A stretch of DNA of 64,000 nucleotides from Obscuribacter phosphatis_A (GCA_017303615.1 JAFLCK010000001.1:1-64000), one strand, 5' to 3'. Counted from the stretch's first letter, positions 33,995 through 43,728 are shown. A program made the numbers and translations. Notes: generated from the sequence alone by a model not told the origin.

Positions 33995-36445
33995 TCAGAG
34001 ACCCTGCCTCGGTGCCACCGGCTGTACCGAAAGTACGGGTGGGCTACCCAGCCACTGTTTGCTCCAGAGAATCGGTGTTTGCAGGCTGGCTCGATCTCGT
34101 AAGACTTCTTTCTGCACATCGTCTTTCATTTGTTCAAAGGCTTCAGTCACCGGACGAGGTGCTTCGCTCAGGGCCTCTATCAGTCTACGGGTGAAGACGC
34201 TATTGGGATAATTCTTTGACTCCCAGCTCACTTGATCTTTGCTGGATGAGCAGATGACAAGCTGTCCTTCGCCGATTTTTAGAGTCTCGGGCGTATTGGC
34301 CGGCTGCTTGATCAAGCCTTTGGCGCCGGAAGCGGCTGCGCTGTGGCAGACATCTAGAATCAAGACGACTCTATTTGAATGAACTTGCTCTTTCACCATT
34401 TTGCTGAGCCACTGCATGGGAATGCCGGTGGAGACCAAGCTGTCTTTATTTGTGTCATGCGCAACCAAGAAATTGACACCGTCGGCGGCATCGTTTGAGG
34501 GCGAGCCATGGCTGGAAACATAGACTACTACAAGGTCGTCTGGGTTGGCTAAACGCCCAAGCCAGTTCTCGCCCATGTTGCGAATGATACCGTCTCTAGT
34601 GGCGTTATCGTTTAAGAGCAATTTGACATGGTCTTTTTTAAAGCCGGCTTTCTGGGTGAGAAAATTAGCAAAGTCGGTGGCGTCTTTGGCGGCATACTTG
34701 AGATTGATGGATGAATCTCTGAAGTTGCTAATGCCGACAACCAGAGCCCACTTGTCTGTAATTGGCTTGTTGGAACCAGCCTTGAGATCGAGCTTGACTG
34801 CTGTTTGTTCGCTTGCCCCCGGCATCTTTTCCAAGAGGAAGGCGGCACGATTTATATTTGCTCTTGCTTCGTCGCCCTGGTTTAGCCGCTTTTGTAGCTC
34901 TGCCAAGTCTTGCAGATCTGCTATCAAGAGCGGGCTTTCGGCGCCGTGATTTTTCTCGATTTGACTGATTACAGATTTAAGCCGTTCGCAGGCTTTCTGG
35001 TTCTCGCCAAGGTCTTCTTCTAGATTGGCTAGCTCTCTTTGAATAGAAAGGCTGGCCAAAGATTCTGCAGAGAAACAAATTTGAGCATTAGCCAGGGCGT
35101 CTTCTAGATAGGTTCTCGCTTTGTCGTTCATACCGGCTAGGCGATAGATGCGCCCTGCCGTTCTTTCGATGTCGATGAAGTCTGGATTGGTCTTGGCGAC
35201 GCTGTTGCGGGCGCTGTTCAGAGCCTCCTCGATTTTTTCAGTGGCTAGTTTAGGATTGTGAAAAGACTCGGCTTCGGCGATTTCTTTATAAAGCTTGGCG
35301 ACAAAGATGTGGCTGTTGCCCAATATGGCTTTTGCTTTCAAGAGGGAAGAATTGAGCTTTTCTATGGCACTGTCATAATTGCCCAAGCGGCTTTCGATGC
35401 TGCCTTCGGTTACATCTGCGGCAATAGAATTAATTGTGTCGTTGCCGGCCAAAACCGTTTTATAAATGGCTTTCGCCTTTTCTAAGTGTTCCATGGCTTT
35501 GGTGTACTTACCGGCTTTGCTTTCAATATCGGCCAAAGTAACCAAGGTGTCGGCATAGGTAAGTGACTCGGTGCCGTTGGCTTTTTGGTCTATTTCTAGG
35601 GCAAAAGCAAGATACTTTTCGGCGGTTTCATAGTCTTGGTTTTTTACTGCTGTCTGGGCTAGACCATTTTTGTAGACCAAGGCAACATAGGGATGCTTCT
35701 CACCGAAAATGGCTTTGGTGGCTAAGAGCGCCTGTTGGCAGAGTTCTTCCGATTGTTTGTAATTGCCTCTAAGCTCGGCTAATTTTGCGGCGTTACAGAG
35801 AGCATAAGGCAGGGCGATTGATTTCTTGCCCTTGGGCGTTTTGGCAATTTTGGCGGCGCGTTCAATCAGGGGTACAGCTTCGTCTTGCTTGCCCCAACCT
35901 AGATAGAGTGCAGCCAAGTTATTTATGCTCAGCACGTTTTGCATAGACAGTGGTCCAAAACTGGAATCCCCAATGCTTACAGCCTTGCTCAAAAGCGCCG
36001 AAGCTTCGGTGTAGCGCCCGAGTGACTGGGCTTGCGAAGCATAGTTATTGAAGGCAAGCAGTCCTGCCTCGGTATAGATAAGCTTGTTTGCTTCTAAGAG
36101 AGCCATCAGGCTCTTGTAGTGTTCTTCTGCTTCTTTGTAGCGACCAAGGGCTGTGAGAGTGCTGGCCACATTTAAGAGCGCCTTGGCTTGCAGGAATGGC
36201 TGACCCTTTAGTTCTTTGGCTGTTTCCAAGGCTCTTTCGCTCACCGATAAAGCCGACTGATAGCTGCCTTTGTTATATTCAATTTGGGCTGTATCAAGCA
36301 GTGTGTTGACCAGGCTGACCTGGGCCAGCGCCGGTGCTTGCCCAGCTATCCATATATAGGAACTCAGGGCGGCACAAATAGATGCACAAAAGGCGAGAGA
36401 TTTGCCTCTTAACGCAATCTTTCGCCTTTTGAAAACTCTGTTCAT
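33995..36445 (-). CDS. Exported TPR protein with C-terminal caspase-like (C14) peptidase domain
   Basis: 816 residues. A signal sequence or anchor occupies residues 15-42, then residues 45-545 form a chain of about 11 TPRs of the 42-residue kinesin-light-chain type (for example GRYKEAEEHYKSL and GNYKQSEELCQQAL). From about 563, KWALVVGISNFRDSSINLKYAAKDATDF opens a C14 domain, with catalytic His646 in YVSSHGSP and Cys700 in ILDVCHSAAA. Such proteins are prokaryotic orthocaspases, which usually cut after Arg or Lys. The gene lies 11 bp after hisC and 8 bp before the kinase gene. The TPRs probably bring substrates or partners. Confidence 0.88.
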   Translation of the reverse strand: MNRVFKRRKIALRGKSLAFCASICAALSSYIWIAGQAPALAQVSLVNTLLDTAQIEYNKGSYQSALSVSERALETAKELKGQPFLQAKALLNVASTLTALGRYKEAEEHYKSLMALLEANKLIYTEAGLLAFNNYASQAQSLGRYTEASALLSKAVSIGDSSFGPLSMQNVLSINNLAALYLGWGKQDEAVPLIERAAKIAKTPKGKKSIALPYALCNAAKLAELRGNYKQSEELCQQALLATKAIFGEKHPYVALVYKNGLAQTAVKNQDYETAEKYLAFALEIDQKANGTESLTYADTLVTLADIESKAGKYTKAMEHLEKAKAIYKTVLAGNDTINSIAADVTEGSIESRLGNYDSAIEKLNSSLLKAKAILGNSHIFVAKLYKEIAEAESFHNPKLATEKIEEALNSARNSVAKTNPDFIDIERTAGRIYRLAGMNDKARTYLEDALANAQICFSAESLASLSIQRELANLEEDLGENQKACERLKSVISQIEKNHGAESPLLIADLQDLAELQKRLNQGDEARANINRAAFLLEKMPGASEQTAVKLDLKAGSNKPITDKWALVVGISNFRDSSINLKYAAKDATDFANFLTQKAGFKKDHVKLLLNDNATRDGIIRNMGENWLGRLANPDDLVVVYVSSHGSPSNDAADGVNFLVAHDTNKDSLVSTGIPMQWLSKMVKEQVHSNRVVLILDVCHSAAASGAKGLIKQPANTPETLKIGEGQLVICSSSKDQVSWESKNYPNSVFTRRLIEALSEAPRPVTEAFEQMKDDVQKEVLRDRASLQTPILWSKQWLGSPPVLSVQPVAPRQGL

Positions 36446-36456
36446 TTACCTACTGG

Positions 36457-37650
36457 TTAGAGGATGTTCTTGAGAGCTTTGATGAGGAGTTCGTTTTCTT
36501 GCGGCAAGCCGATTGAAACTCTCCAGCAAGTGGGCAGTCCAAAGGCTGTCAGAGGTCTGATGGCGATGCCGTGGCGCAAAAGTCCTTCGTGGATGCGGGC
36601 AACTTTTTCCTGGCTGCCCATTTCAATCATGATGAAATTGGAGTAGGAGGGGATGCGCTGCAAACCGAGCTTGTCGAATTCGCCGGTTAGGTAAGCCATG
36701 CCTTCTTCATTGTTGAGTAGAGTATGTTCGAGATACTCGTCATCATGGAGAGCGGCAAGACCAGCTGACTGAGCGAGAATATTGGGCTCGAAGGGCAGCT
36801 TGATGCGGTTGACGTAGTCAATCAAATATTCGTGACCGAGCCCGTAACCCAATCTGATGCCTGCCATGCCATAGGCTTTGGCGAAAGTTCTCAGGGTCAA
36901 GACGTTATCGAGGCGATAACGCATCGAATCGGGATATTCAGGGTTGTGAGCGGCGAATTCGTAATAGGCTTCGTCGAGTATGACGAGCACATGCTCGGGT
37001 ACTTTGCGAATGAAGTTTTCGAATTCGGTGCGGGTGAAGATTGTGCCTGTGGGGTTATTGGGGTTGCACAGGTAGATTATTTTGGTCTTGGGTGTGACCG
37101 CGTCGGCGATGGCGTCGAGGTCGAAATGATAGTTTTTGAGCGGAACAGTATTGAGCTTGATGCCCTGGGCTTTGACCAGAACATAGAGTCCGATAAATGT
37201 ACCTTGCGAAGTGAGCACTTCATCATCGTCGTGCAAGAAGGCACGAATGATATTGGCCATGGTCGACTCAGAGCCGCTGCCCAAGGCGATATTGTCGACC
37301 TTGGTGGCAAATCTTTCAGCCAGTGCTTCTCTTAGTTTGGTGCCGCAGAGATCGGGATAGCGGTTGATTTCAGTGAGGTTGGCCTGTATGGCGGCAAGGG
37401 CTGAGGGCGGCGGTCCTAGAGGGTTCTCGTTGGATGCCATGTTGATGAAGCGCTCGATACCGAGCTCTTTTTTCAGCTCTTCAGGCGGGCGACCCGGTTG
37501 ATAGGGCTTGAGTGATTCTACGTGCGGCGGAACTAGGCGCTTCGGCACTTCCGGCTGCGAATCTGGGCTAAAGCGAATTGTGTTTTTGGGATCCGACACG
37601 AGGGCTAGTTGTTGAGACATCGAAGCTAATTGTTGGATGAATGTTGCCAT
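36457..37650 (-). CDS. hisC: Histidinol-phosphate aminotransferase-like PLP enzyme
   Basis: 397 residues, fold type I aminotransferase. Family marks: NMASNENPLGPP near residue 70, SGSESTMANIIRAFL, LCNPNNPTGTIF, VILDEAYYEF with the PLP-binding Asp and Tyr, and FAKAYGMAGIRLGYGL with the PLP-lysine. It transfers an amino group between histidinol phosphate and 2-oxoglutarate; aromatic amino acids are alternative substrates within the family. An AAGGA site lies just before the ATG. The first 45 residues are longer than usual. It is the first gene of the unit with the caspase and kinase, and no other his gene is nearby, so a specialised role is possible. Confidence 0.85.
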   Translation of the reverse strand: MATFIQQLASMSQQLALVSDPKNTIRFSPDSQPEVPKRLVPPHVESLKPYQPGRPPEELKKELGIERFINMASNENPLGPPPSALAAIQANLTEINRYPDLCGTKLREALAERFATKVDNIALGSGSESTMANIIRAFLHDDDEVLTSQGTFIGLYVLVKAQGIKLNTVPLKNYHFDLDAIADAVTPKTKIIYLCNPNNPTGTIFTRTEFENFIRKVPEHVLVILDEAYYEFAAHNPEYPDSMRYRLDNVLTLRTFAKAYGMAGIRLGYGLGHEYLIDYVNRIKLPFEPNILAQSAGLAALHDDEYLEHTLLNNEEGMAYLTGEFDKLGLQRIPSYSNFIMIEMGSQEKVARIHEGLLRHGIAIRPLTAFGLPTCWRVSIGLPQENELLIKALKNIL

Positions 37651-38105
37651 GGCTTCCTTGTTCTTTCAAGAATTTGGTGGGATTTTGAAATTACTCTAGT
37701 TAGCGACTAACCCTGTTGGTTTGGTGCAAGGATAATTTCGCGAGAAGCATTAAACAAGCACCGGCTGATGAGAATTAGGAACGGCTTGTCATCCGACATC
37801 CGCTCTTAGCTCTCAGTTCGATATAAAAAGTATCACTTTAATGTCTTCACGACAAATTAATGACATAGCTTTTTAGCTTGGTTCAGAAAACTTTTAGATT
37901 TCCTTTGCGAATCCTGAAGCAAATTCCAAATCGACAGTTTGACAACTTAGGTCTCATGTTGGTTCTCAAGATGAGCCTGGCTTAAGACGCACCTATATAT
38001 AGATTTCTGTTGCGCAGATTTGCTCAGATTTGCACCCGATTTGCATAAGATTCTGCACAACTGCGGCAAGATATGCTAAATTACGAAAACTAGCCTTTGA
38101 AGTAC
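37651..38105. other. Gap between hisC and tRNA-Gly
   Basis: 455 bp, divergent in direction: hisC reads left and tRNA-Gly reads right. The stretch should hold both promoters. AT-rich sequence around 37820-37870 is a likely place, but I cannot fix convincing -35/-10 pairs. No frame or repeat of note. Confidence 0.4.
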
Positions 38106-38179
38106 GCGGGTGTAGTTCAATGGTAGAACGGCAGCCTTCCAAGCTGCACACGCGGGTTCGATTCCCGCTACCCGCTCCA
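38106..38179 (+). tRNA. tRNA-Gly (anticodon TCC)
   Basis: A complete cloverleaf: acceptor GCGGGTG paired with TACCCGC (one G-T pair), D-arm GTTC/GAAC, anticodon stem GCAGC/GCTGC with loop CTTCCAA (anticodon TCC), T-arm GCGGG TTCGATT CCCGC, discriminator T and an encoded CCA. It reads glycine codons GGA and GGG. It lies 132 bp upstream of the threonine dehydratase start, transcribed in the same direction. Confidence 0.97.
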
Positions 38180-38311
38180 TTTTTCAAACTGAATATTCTA
38201 AGCAAAAGTCGCATTTCGGTTTAGTTGCGCTAAGATAGACCCATCTTGCATAACCAAGGCGTCTACCGATTGTCTTTTTTCGGTCGGGCGCAGACAGAAA
38301 GGACCTCAACT

Positions 38312-39304
38312 GTGGCTCAAGAACGTCTTAGTATTTCAGATGTGCTGGTCGCTAGAAAGCGTATCACCGGCTTTGTCACCAATACACCTTTGAGAAAAAG
38401 TCACTGGATGTCGGATGTTTCCACCGCCGAAGTGTGGATGAAGCTTGAGAATCTACAAGTCACCGGCAGCTTCAAATATCGCGGCGCCTTGAACGCCATG
38501 ACTTTTGCTAAAGAGCGCGGCTTGACCAAAGTCTTTACTGCATCAGCCGGGAATCATGCCCTTGGTATGGCCGAGGCGGCCCGCACCACCGAGCGCGAGA
38601 CCACTATCTGTTTACCCACCAATGTTTCGCCAATTAAAAAGGCAAAGCTAGAAATGTTCAGCGTCGGCATCACTCAGCATGGCGACGATATGGAACTGAC
38701 CGAGCAATACGCTGCCCGTTTGGCTCAGGAAAAGAAAGGTCTTTATATCTCGCCCTACAACAACCGCGAAGTTATCGCCGGACAGGGCACGGTCGGTTTG
38801 GAAATGTATGAGCTTGTGCCTAAGCTCTCCACAATAGTTGTCGCCGTCGGTGGTGGCGGTCTAATTTCTGGTATCGGCTTGGTAGCCAAGGTAATTAACC
38901 CGAAAGTCCGCATTGTTGGTGTGGTGCCGGCGGCTTCGCCTTCGATGCGCACAGCGGTGCAGTCTGGTCATGTTGTCAGAGTTATGCAACACGACACTAT
39001 TGCCGATGGTATCGCCGGTAATATCGACCCAGAGACCATTACTTTCCCGCTTGTGCAAGAAGTGGTAGATGAATGGGTGACTGTGGAAGAGCGTGATATC
39101 AGGCAAGCCGTCTTTGATTTTCTTGAACACGAAGGTATGCTCATCGAAGGTGCCGCCGCTTGCGCCATCGCTGCCATATCAAGCAAGTATGTGGAATTTA
39201 AGCCACGTGAGCGTGTTGGCGTAGTTGTCTGCGGCGGCAATATCGACCGCAGTACTTGGCGCGAGATTGTCGGCGAGCAGTTGCTTTCGGCTGGCAAAGC
39301 CTAG
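38312..39304 (+). CDS. ilvA: Threonine dehydratase (PLP-dependent)
   Basis: About 330 residues from the GTG at 38312, preceded by AGAAAGGA; an upstream in-frame start at 38246 would add 22 atypical residues. The enzyme deaminates threonine to 2-oxobutyrate. PLP-lysine motif: TGSFKYRGALNAM; the ASAGNHALGMA block and the phosphate-cradle GGGGLISGI follow. The protein ends after the catalytic domain, with no C-terminal ACT domain, so it is the short, catabolic-type (TdcB-like) form, likely not inhibited by isoleucine. Serine dehydratase activity is an alternative. No ilv neighbours are seen. Confidence 0.88.
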   Translation: MAQERLSISDVLVARKRITGFVTNTPLRKSHWMSDVSTAEVWMKLENLQVTGSFKYRGALNAMTFAKERGLTKVFTASAGNHALGMAEAARTTERETTICLPTNVSPIKKAKLEMFSVGITQHGDDMELTEQYAARLAQEKKGLYISPYNNREVIAGQGTVGLEMYELVPKLSTIVVAVGGGGLISGIGLVAKVINPKVRIVGVVPAASPSMRTAVQSGHVVRVMQHDTIADGIAGNIDPETITFPLVQEVVDEWVTVEERDIRQAVFDFLEHEGMLIEGAAACAIAAISSKYVEFKPRERVGVVVCGGNIDRSTWREIVGEQLLSAGKA

Positions 39305-39364
39305 AAAGAAAGAACACTGGTCTTAGTAATCTAGAGAGAAGCATCTGCCCTACTACTGCCACAA

Positions 39365-40669
39365 CTAATTAATGCGGCGGCTAGCCATAAAGAAATAGTT
39401 GTACTCTTTTGGGTGAGGTTTTTTGCTGCGCCCAATCTGGCAGATGCGCTCAGCCGCAATTCGAGCGCCGACGATATTGCGTGCTGCCGGACCCAGTTCT
39501 AATTCGGCAAGGGGGCCGCTGACAAAGAGACCTTTGGCCGCCCGCAAATAATAGTCAATATGAGGAATGCCGCAAGGCGTTTCTTTTAGATCGAGGGCTC
39601 GCATTGTGTTTCTGACAAAATCACTTGCTCCTGTGCTTTCGGTGAAGCCTGTGGCCAGTACTACCAAGTGGCAGGGCAGGTGAGTGCCGTCGGTGAGCTT
39701 GAGCTTGCCTCTGTCTAGCATTTTGGTGTCGCCATCCAGGCTTTCAACTTGGCCAAGCACGCATCTCAGTTTGCCTTCCTTGACCGCAGTTTGTAGTTGA
39801 TAGGCTATGTCTTGCGGGAAGCTCCCTTTATGTCTGGCTCCTTCCACTATTCTTCGCCGGTGCAAGGGGCTGCGAGCTTGGCGCAGCAAACCCAAGCACC
39901 GGGTTGAAAGCCAGCAAGGATCAGCATCAAATTGATAGGTCTGCAGTGGTTCTCGGTGCAATAGAACCACTTTACCCGGTTGTCGTTCGGCAAGAGCAAG
40001 GGCTGCCTGGGCGCCGCTTATGCCACCGCCGATGATGACAATCTCTTTGTTCTTTAGGTCTCTTGAAACTTGCTGATAACGCTTGTCGAAAAGGTGCATA
40101 ACCTGGCAGTGGTCGTGTCTGGTTTGATTTGGTTCGGCGCTGGTTCGCAGCTCTTTTTCTGTCTTTGTCCAGTCGAGCGCCCAATCAGGAATGGCAAGTT
40201 TGTTGGCTTGGCCAGTGCAGATGATTACATTGGACGCCAAGAACTCCCTCTCTTCTGTTTTGATTAGGTATCTGTCTTGGTTTTTGCCTTTGTCTCTAGT
40301 GATAATTTTCGCCTCGCCGAAAACTCTGAGTTCTTCCAATTGGTTTCGTTCAATCAGAGCCCGGCTGTGACTATTGAAGGACCGCAGAGAAGGCCGGTCA
40401 AACTTAGAATAGAGTTCTGTGTCGGGAATTTTTTCATCATGCGCCCATTTGCGCAGAGCCTGGCTGCCCAGGTCGAGGTTGTGCTCGACCGGTGACCTTA
40501 GATATTTCATGGCAACGGCATCTGTTTGTTGCAGCCAGTTGGCAAGCGGCTCTCGATGATTATCGAGGACAGCAATTTTGTCTCGTTCTACACCTTTTCT
40601 ATTCAGCAAATAATTGGACAAAAAAGTACCGTGGATGCCGCCACCCACGATTAGCCAGTCAAGATACAT
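39365..40669 (-). CDS. FAD/NAD(P)-binding oxidoreductase
   Basis: 434 residues. The FAD-binding motif GGGIHGT lies at residues 8-14, near the N-terminus, and a second Rossmann motif IIGGGISGAQAALALAE sits near residue 210 for NAD(P). ATGFTESTG near residue 335 is the usual last FAD motif (A-T-G). The overall order is that of two-dinucleotide-binding oxidoreductases of the flavin N-monooxygenase/FAD-NAD(P)-binding superfamily (such as lysine or ornithine N-hydroxylase relatives). The substrate cannot be read. It reads toward threonine dehydratase and stands alone, divergent from the ACT-protein gene. Confidence 0.75.
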   Translation of the reverse strand: MYLDWLIVGGGIHGTFLSNYLLNRKGVERDKIAVLDNHREPLANWLQQTDAVAMKYLRSPVEHNLDLGSQALRKWAHDEKIPDTELYSKFDRPSLRSFNSHSRALIERNQLEELRVFGEAKIITRDKGKNQDRYLIKTEEREFLASNVIICTGQANKLAIPDWALDWTKTEKELRTSAEPNQTRHDHCQVMHLFDKRYQQVSRDLKNKEIVIIGGGISGAQAALALAERQPGKVVLLHREPLQTYQFDADPCWLSTRCLGLLRQARSPLHRRRIVEGARHKGSFPQDIAYQLQTAVKEGKLRCVLGQVESLDGDTKMLDRGKLKLTDGTHLPCHLVVLATGFTESTGASDFVRNTMRALDLKETPCGIPHIDYYLRAAKGLFVSGPLAELELGPAARNIVGARIAAERICQIGRSKKPHPKEYNYFFMASRRIN

Positions 40670-40860
40670 GACTATCGCCTCTAATTGAAGAATTACCGAT
40701 TTAATGCAAATGATAGCGCATTATCGCTAGCTTGCTCAAGACTCTCAATTCAGCATTTACTTTCGTTAAATCTCCTCCTTGATATTTTGGTTTGACCCTG
40801 TAAAAGAGCCCTTCTCAGCTACAATCTGCATACTTCATATCTATTGGGAGATTTTCAGCA

Positions 40861-41415
40861 ATGCGAAATCAGCTTCTTGTTACTGCGTTTGGCGAAGACC
40901 GCCCTGGCATTGTGGCTCGCCTAAGTGAAGTGTTCGCATCGCATGGCGGCAATTTGGAAGCCAGCCGCATGTCGCTCTTAGGCGGTGAGTTTGCTGCTAT
41001 CTCGCTAGTTACAGTTGCCGACGAAAAACTAGCAGCTCTTGAAAAAGCCCTGGCTGATTTAGCTAAGGACGGGCTGACTGTTGCGTGCAAGCGCACTCGT
41101 TCCTTGCCCCTTGATGGCAAGACCCACAAGTTTTATGACATTCATCTGACCGGTGCCGACCAAGAAGGCATTGTGCACCGCGTTTCCTCTTATCTCTCGG
41201 GCGCCAAAGTGAACATTCACAACGTCCAAACCGATATCATCAATGCGCCGGTCACCGGCTTGCCTCTCTTCACGATGCATGCCGAAATAGCTGTGCCCGA
41301 GTCGCTTTCGTATGAGAAACTGAGCCAAGACCTCAGCCATATCGCCGACGAGTTGAACGTAGAGATCGATCTGGTTTCTTCGACCACTCTGCATGCCGAA
41401 CTTGTGGAAGCCTAG
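40861..41415 (+). CDS. GcvR-like protein with two ACT domains
   Basis: 184 residues. The first ACT domain begins LLVTAFGEDRPGIVARLSEVFASHGGNLEASRM, and the second starts near residue 90 with IHLTGADQEGIVHRVSSYLSGAKVNIHNVQTD; the D-R-P-G-I and D-Q-E-G-I turns are the ligand-binding loops. This is the architecture of glycine cleavage repressor GcvR and its relatives, which sense amino acids. No DNA-binding domain is present, so regulation would act through protein contact. GGGAG lies ten bases before the ATG. The next gene follows by 44 bp. Confidence 0.8.
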   Translation: MRNQLLVTAFGEDRPGIVARLSEVFASHGGNLEASRMSLLGGEFAAISLVTVADEKLAALEKALADLAKDGLTVACKRTRSLPLDGKTHKFYDIHLTGADQEGIVHRVSSYLSGAKVNIHNVQTDIINAPVTGLPLFTMHAEIAVPESLSYEKLSQDLSHIADELNVEIDLVSSTTLHAELVEA

Positions 41416-41459
41416 AATTCGCAAATTAGTTTAAGAAAACAGTTTAAGAGGACAGTTTC

Positions 41460-42614
41460 ATGAGAGTCTCTGCCATAGCCAGGAATCTTGCCGAAGTGGC
41501 ACGTTTGAGCGACGAAGATATTTTGAAGAAGCTCAAGCTTTTGGGCGTCAAAATAGAAAAGGCTGAGTTTGAAGAACTCTGCCGCAAGCAATGGCGTGCC
41601 AGCAAAGTCACTTTCGACCTATGGCAGAAGCGCGCTTTTCGCTCGCAACAAGTGAAAGATCCCGGCTCTTGGGCTTATGCCTGTGTTGTCGAACTTTGGC
41701 GCCGCTGGCTGAAAGACGTGCCTTGCGCCGAGCTCATTGAGCTTGATGTCTTCAAAGGATATGAGATCTACGAAGATGGTCAGGAAGAAGAAGCGGCTGT
41801 GCTATGGGGTGAAGCCCTAGAAGGCGTGGTCAAAATTGGTCGCCAGTTCGGTGTCAAAAATCTCAAAGACATCGAGTTTGGTGCCAACACTGTGAGCATC
41901 TATGACTGGATAAAGGAAGCATTTGAAGAACTCTGGGCGCTCGCTCTCGATGACCCGAAATGGATGGAACGTCGCCGTGATATGGCCGCCGGCTTGATTG
42001 AGTGTTTTGCCGATGCTGAGAAAGCCAGCAAGCAACCAGCTTCAGCTCGTGATGATGGTTTTTGGCGCATGGCTATGGCTGAGTCGGTACGAGAACTTGC
42101 CGAAGAGGCGGAGTTCGAGGCACTCTTTGAAAAATGGCTGTCCGAAGACCCAACCTGGGCTGATGGCTGGGTCTTTTATGCCGATAGCTTCGATGAAACA
42201 CCAGAGAAGTGCGAAGCGCTCTTAAAGCGTGCTCTCGAGCATGAAGATCTTGATGACAAAGGGGCAGTCTATATGTGCCTTGCCAATCATTATCGTATGC
42301 AAGGCAATGAGAGTTTGGCGCAAGAATATGATCTGCGCGGTAAAGAAGCTTTCTCTTCTGGCGGCTTTGCTCGCAGGCTCGGCCTCAACGAAGAGAATTC
42401 GCCGGAAGATCTCAAAAATTCATTCGACAATATTCTAGGCAAGTTACTCAAGATGGGTCCTGCGCTTCTTCAAGAAGAAGCGCGTCCCAAGGCTGAAGCG
42501 AATTCTTCCACCATGCAGGCACGTCCGATGCCTACAGTCGACACCGAGGTGGGTCGTAAGCAGCCCTGTCCTTGCGGCAGTGGTAAGAAGTATAAGCGCT
42601 GCTGCGGCTCTTAA
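41460..42614 (+). CDS. Helical-repeat protein with C-terminal SEC-C zinc motif
   Basis: 384 residues, soluble. The C-terminus is QPCPCGSGKKYKRCCG, a textbook SEC-C zinc-binding motif (C-x-C-x(8)-C-C), as found at the end of SecA and many unrelated proteins. The rest is helical and acidic, with TPR-like pairs near residues 230-300 (EKWLSEDPTWADGWVFYADSF, ALLKRALEHEDLDDKGAVYMCLANHY). AGAGGA precedes the ATG. The zinc tail suggests a link to ribosomes, SecB or nucleic acids. It ends 11 bp from a convergent gene. Confidence 0.8.
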   Translation: MRVSAIARNLAEVARLSDEDILKKLKLLGVKIEKAEFEELCRKQWRASKVTFDLWQKRAFRSQQVKDPGSWAYACVVELWRRWLKDVPCAELIELDVFKGYEIYEDGQEEEAAVLWGEALEGVVKIGRQFGVKNLKDIEFGANTVSIYDWIKEAFEELWALALDDPKWMERRRDMAAGLIECFADAEKASKQPASARDDGFWRMAMAESVRELAEEAEFEALFEKWLSEDPTWADGWVFYADSFDETPEKCEALLKRALEHEDLDDKGAVYMCLANHYRMQGNESLAQEYDLRGKEAFSSGGFARRLGLNEENSPEDLKNSFDNILGKLLKMGPALLQEEARPKAEANSSTMQARPMPTVDTEVGRKQPCPCGSGKKYKRCCGS

Positions 42615-42625
42615 AGAGATAAGAC

Positions 42626-43264
42626 TTAAATGGCCGTGCCTTTCTTGAACGGACCTAGCTTAATTACAGTGTCGCTGCTTTGACCGCTGATTATGCTCAT
42701 TCTATTGGCTGCCAGAGCGGCGTTATCTTTATTGAGAGTCATGTAATAGCTATAGCTGCCGTCTGGGTTTTGCACTACGCCCATGCCAACTGGTTCGGGG
42801 CGACGACTGGGATCGTTCGCTAGTTCCGGGCTAACTCGATTATTAATCGCTCCGCCGATAGTATTCAAAGCACGGGCTATAGACTCGGGTGTGGCATTGC
42901 TCATGGCCGATTCTTCTTTGAAAATGCGATTGAAAGTATCTACCGAATCTTGGCTCCATTTGTCGCCCTTAAGAGCGTCCCCAAGCAGGGCGCGAATACC
43001 CTTCTGTACATCTTCCGGATTTGCTGCCTGGGTCTTAATTACTTGGTCGCCGTTTGCACTTACCAATTCGAATTGACCCGGGGCGTTGAGTAATTGATCT
43101 GCCGATTTCTTTTCGTCCTCTCTTCCAGTTATCTTAGAAGCCAGATCGCTGCCGGCACCAACCGGTGTTGTCATCGCTTTGGCCGAATCAAGCACTAGCG
43201 CCGGTGACTCCTGATTCTCTGCGGCTTCTTGCTTTTGGTGCGGCTTGTTCTCAATCTCTTTCAT
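42626..43264 (-). CDS. Hypothetical protein, 212 residues
   Basis: No signal peptide or membrane segment. The N-terminal 90 residues are polar and low in complexity. From about 90 there is a more ordered part with helices (VQKGIRALLGDALKGDKWSQDSVDTFNRIFKEES, ESIARALNTIGGAINNRV) and a strand pair (VGMGVVQNPDGSYSYYMTLN). The order of a helical domain then a Gly-containing beta hairpin is distinctive, but I cannot name it. It is convergent with the SEC-C gene. Confidence 0.5.
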   Translation of the reverse strand: MKEIENKPHQKQEAAENQESPALVLDSAKAMTTPVGAGSDLASKITGREDEKKSADQLLNAPGQFELVSANGDQVIKTQAANPEDVQKGIRALLGDALKGDKWSQDSVDTFNRIFKEESAMSNATPESIARALNTIGGAINNRVSPELANDPSRRPEPVGMGVVQNPDGSYSYYMTLNKDNAALAANRMSIISGQSSDTVIKLGPFKKGTAI

Positions 43265-43728
43265 AGTAAATCTCCCGAACAGGCTTTGCGGGGTGTAATC
43301 AGACTATACCCGGGCTTTGTAAAAGTCTTGAGAAAAGAGCAATAGATAGCCAATCAATCAATAAATAGATTGATAGAAAATGCCGAAAAGATTAAATCGG
43401 AGGGGAAATGAATTTTCTAGTCCTGCCCACTTTACAACCGCGAAAGTTAGGTATAGAATCGGCGGCAGCAAGAAGGAGTGAAAAGCTTTTTCTGCCCGAC
43501 CCTTTGGTCGGAGTAGGGTAAATTAAGCCCTACTGTGTAACTTACTAAAAGTAGCTAGTGCCTTGTATAGCCCTAAGCCGGCTGTTCAAACCGGATGGCT
43601 CGCCATCTTTTGCTGGTTGGTCTAACCGACCGGCGAATTGCTTGGTCTTGCTTTCTCATTGGTTTGACTGAGGCGGAGCTTCTGCTTTGCAAAATTTTTA
43701 CTACCTCTCTAATTACACTGGAGCAGCC
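43265..43728 (+). promoter_or_regulatory. Structured leader candidate upstream of the 43729 gene
   Basis: About 460 bp without a gene. Two hairpins are visible: CCGACC at 43496-43501 with GGTCGG at 43506-43511, and GGTTGGT with ACCGACC around 43616-43632, both GC-rich in an otherwise AU-rich stretch. Their arms share GACC/GGTC sequence, so alternative pairings between the two are possible. I do not recognise a known riboswitch. A promoter for the plus-strand gene and one for the minus-strand gene at 43264 should lie here. Confidence 0.3.

Noticed and set aside
36832..37335. 167-codon plus-strand frame antisense to hisC
   Set aside because: Covers the PLP-binding part of hisC, and no start signal is visible.
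43480..43640. Possible cobalamin or c-di-GMP riboswitch
   Set aside because: The hairpins lack the conserved boxes of either class.
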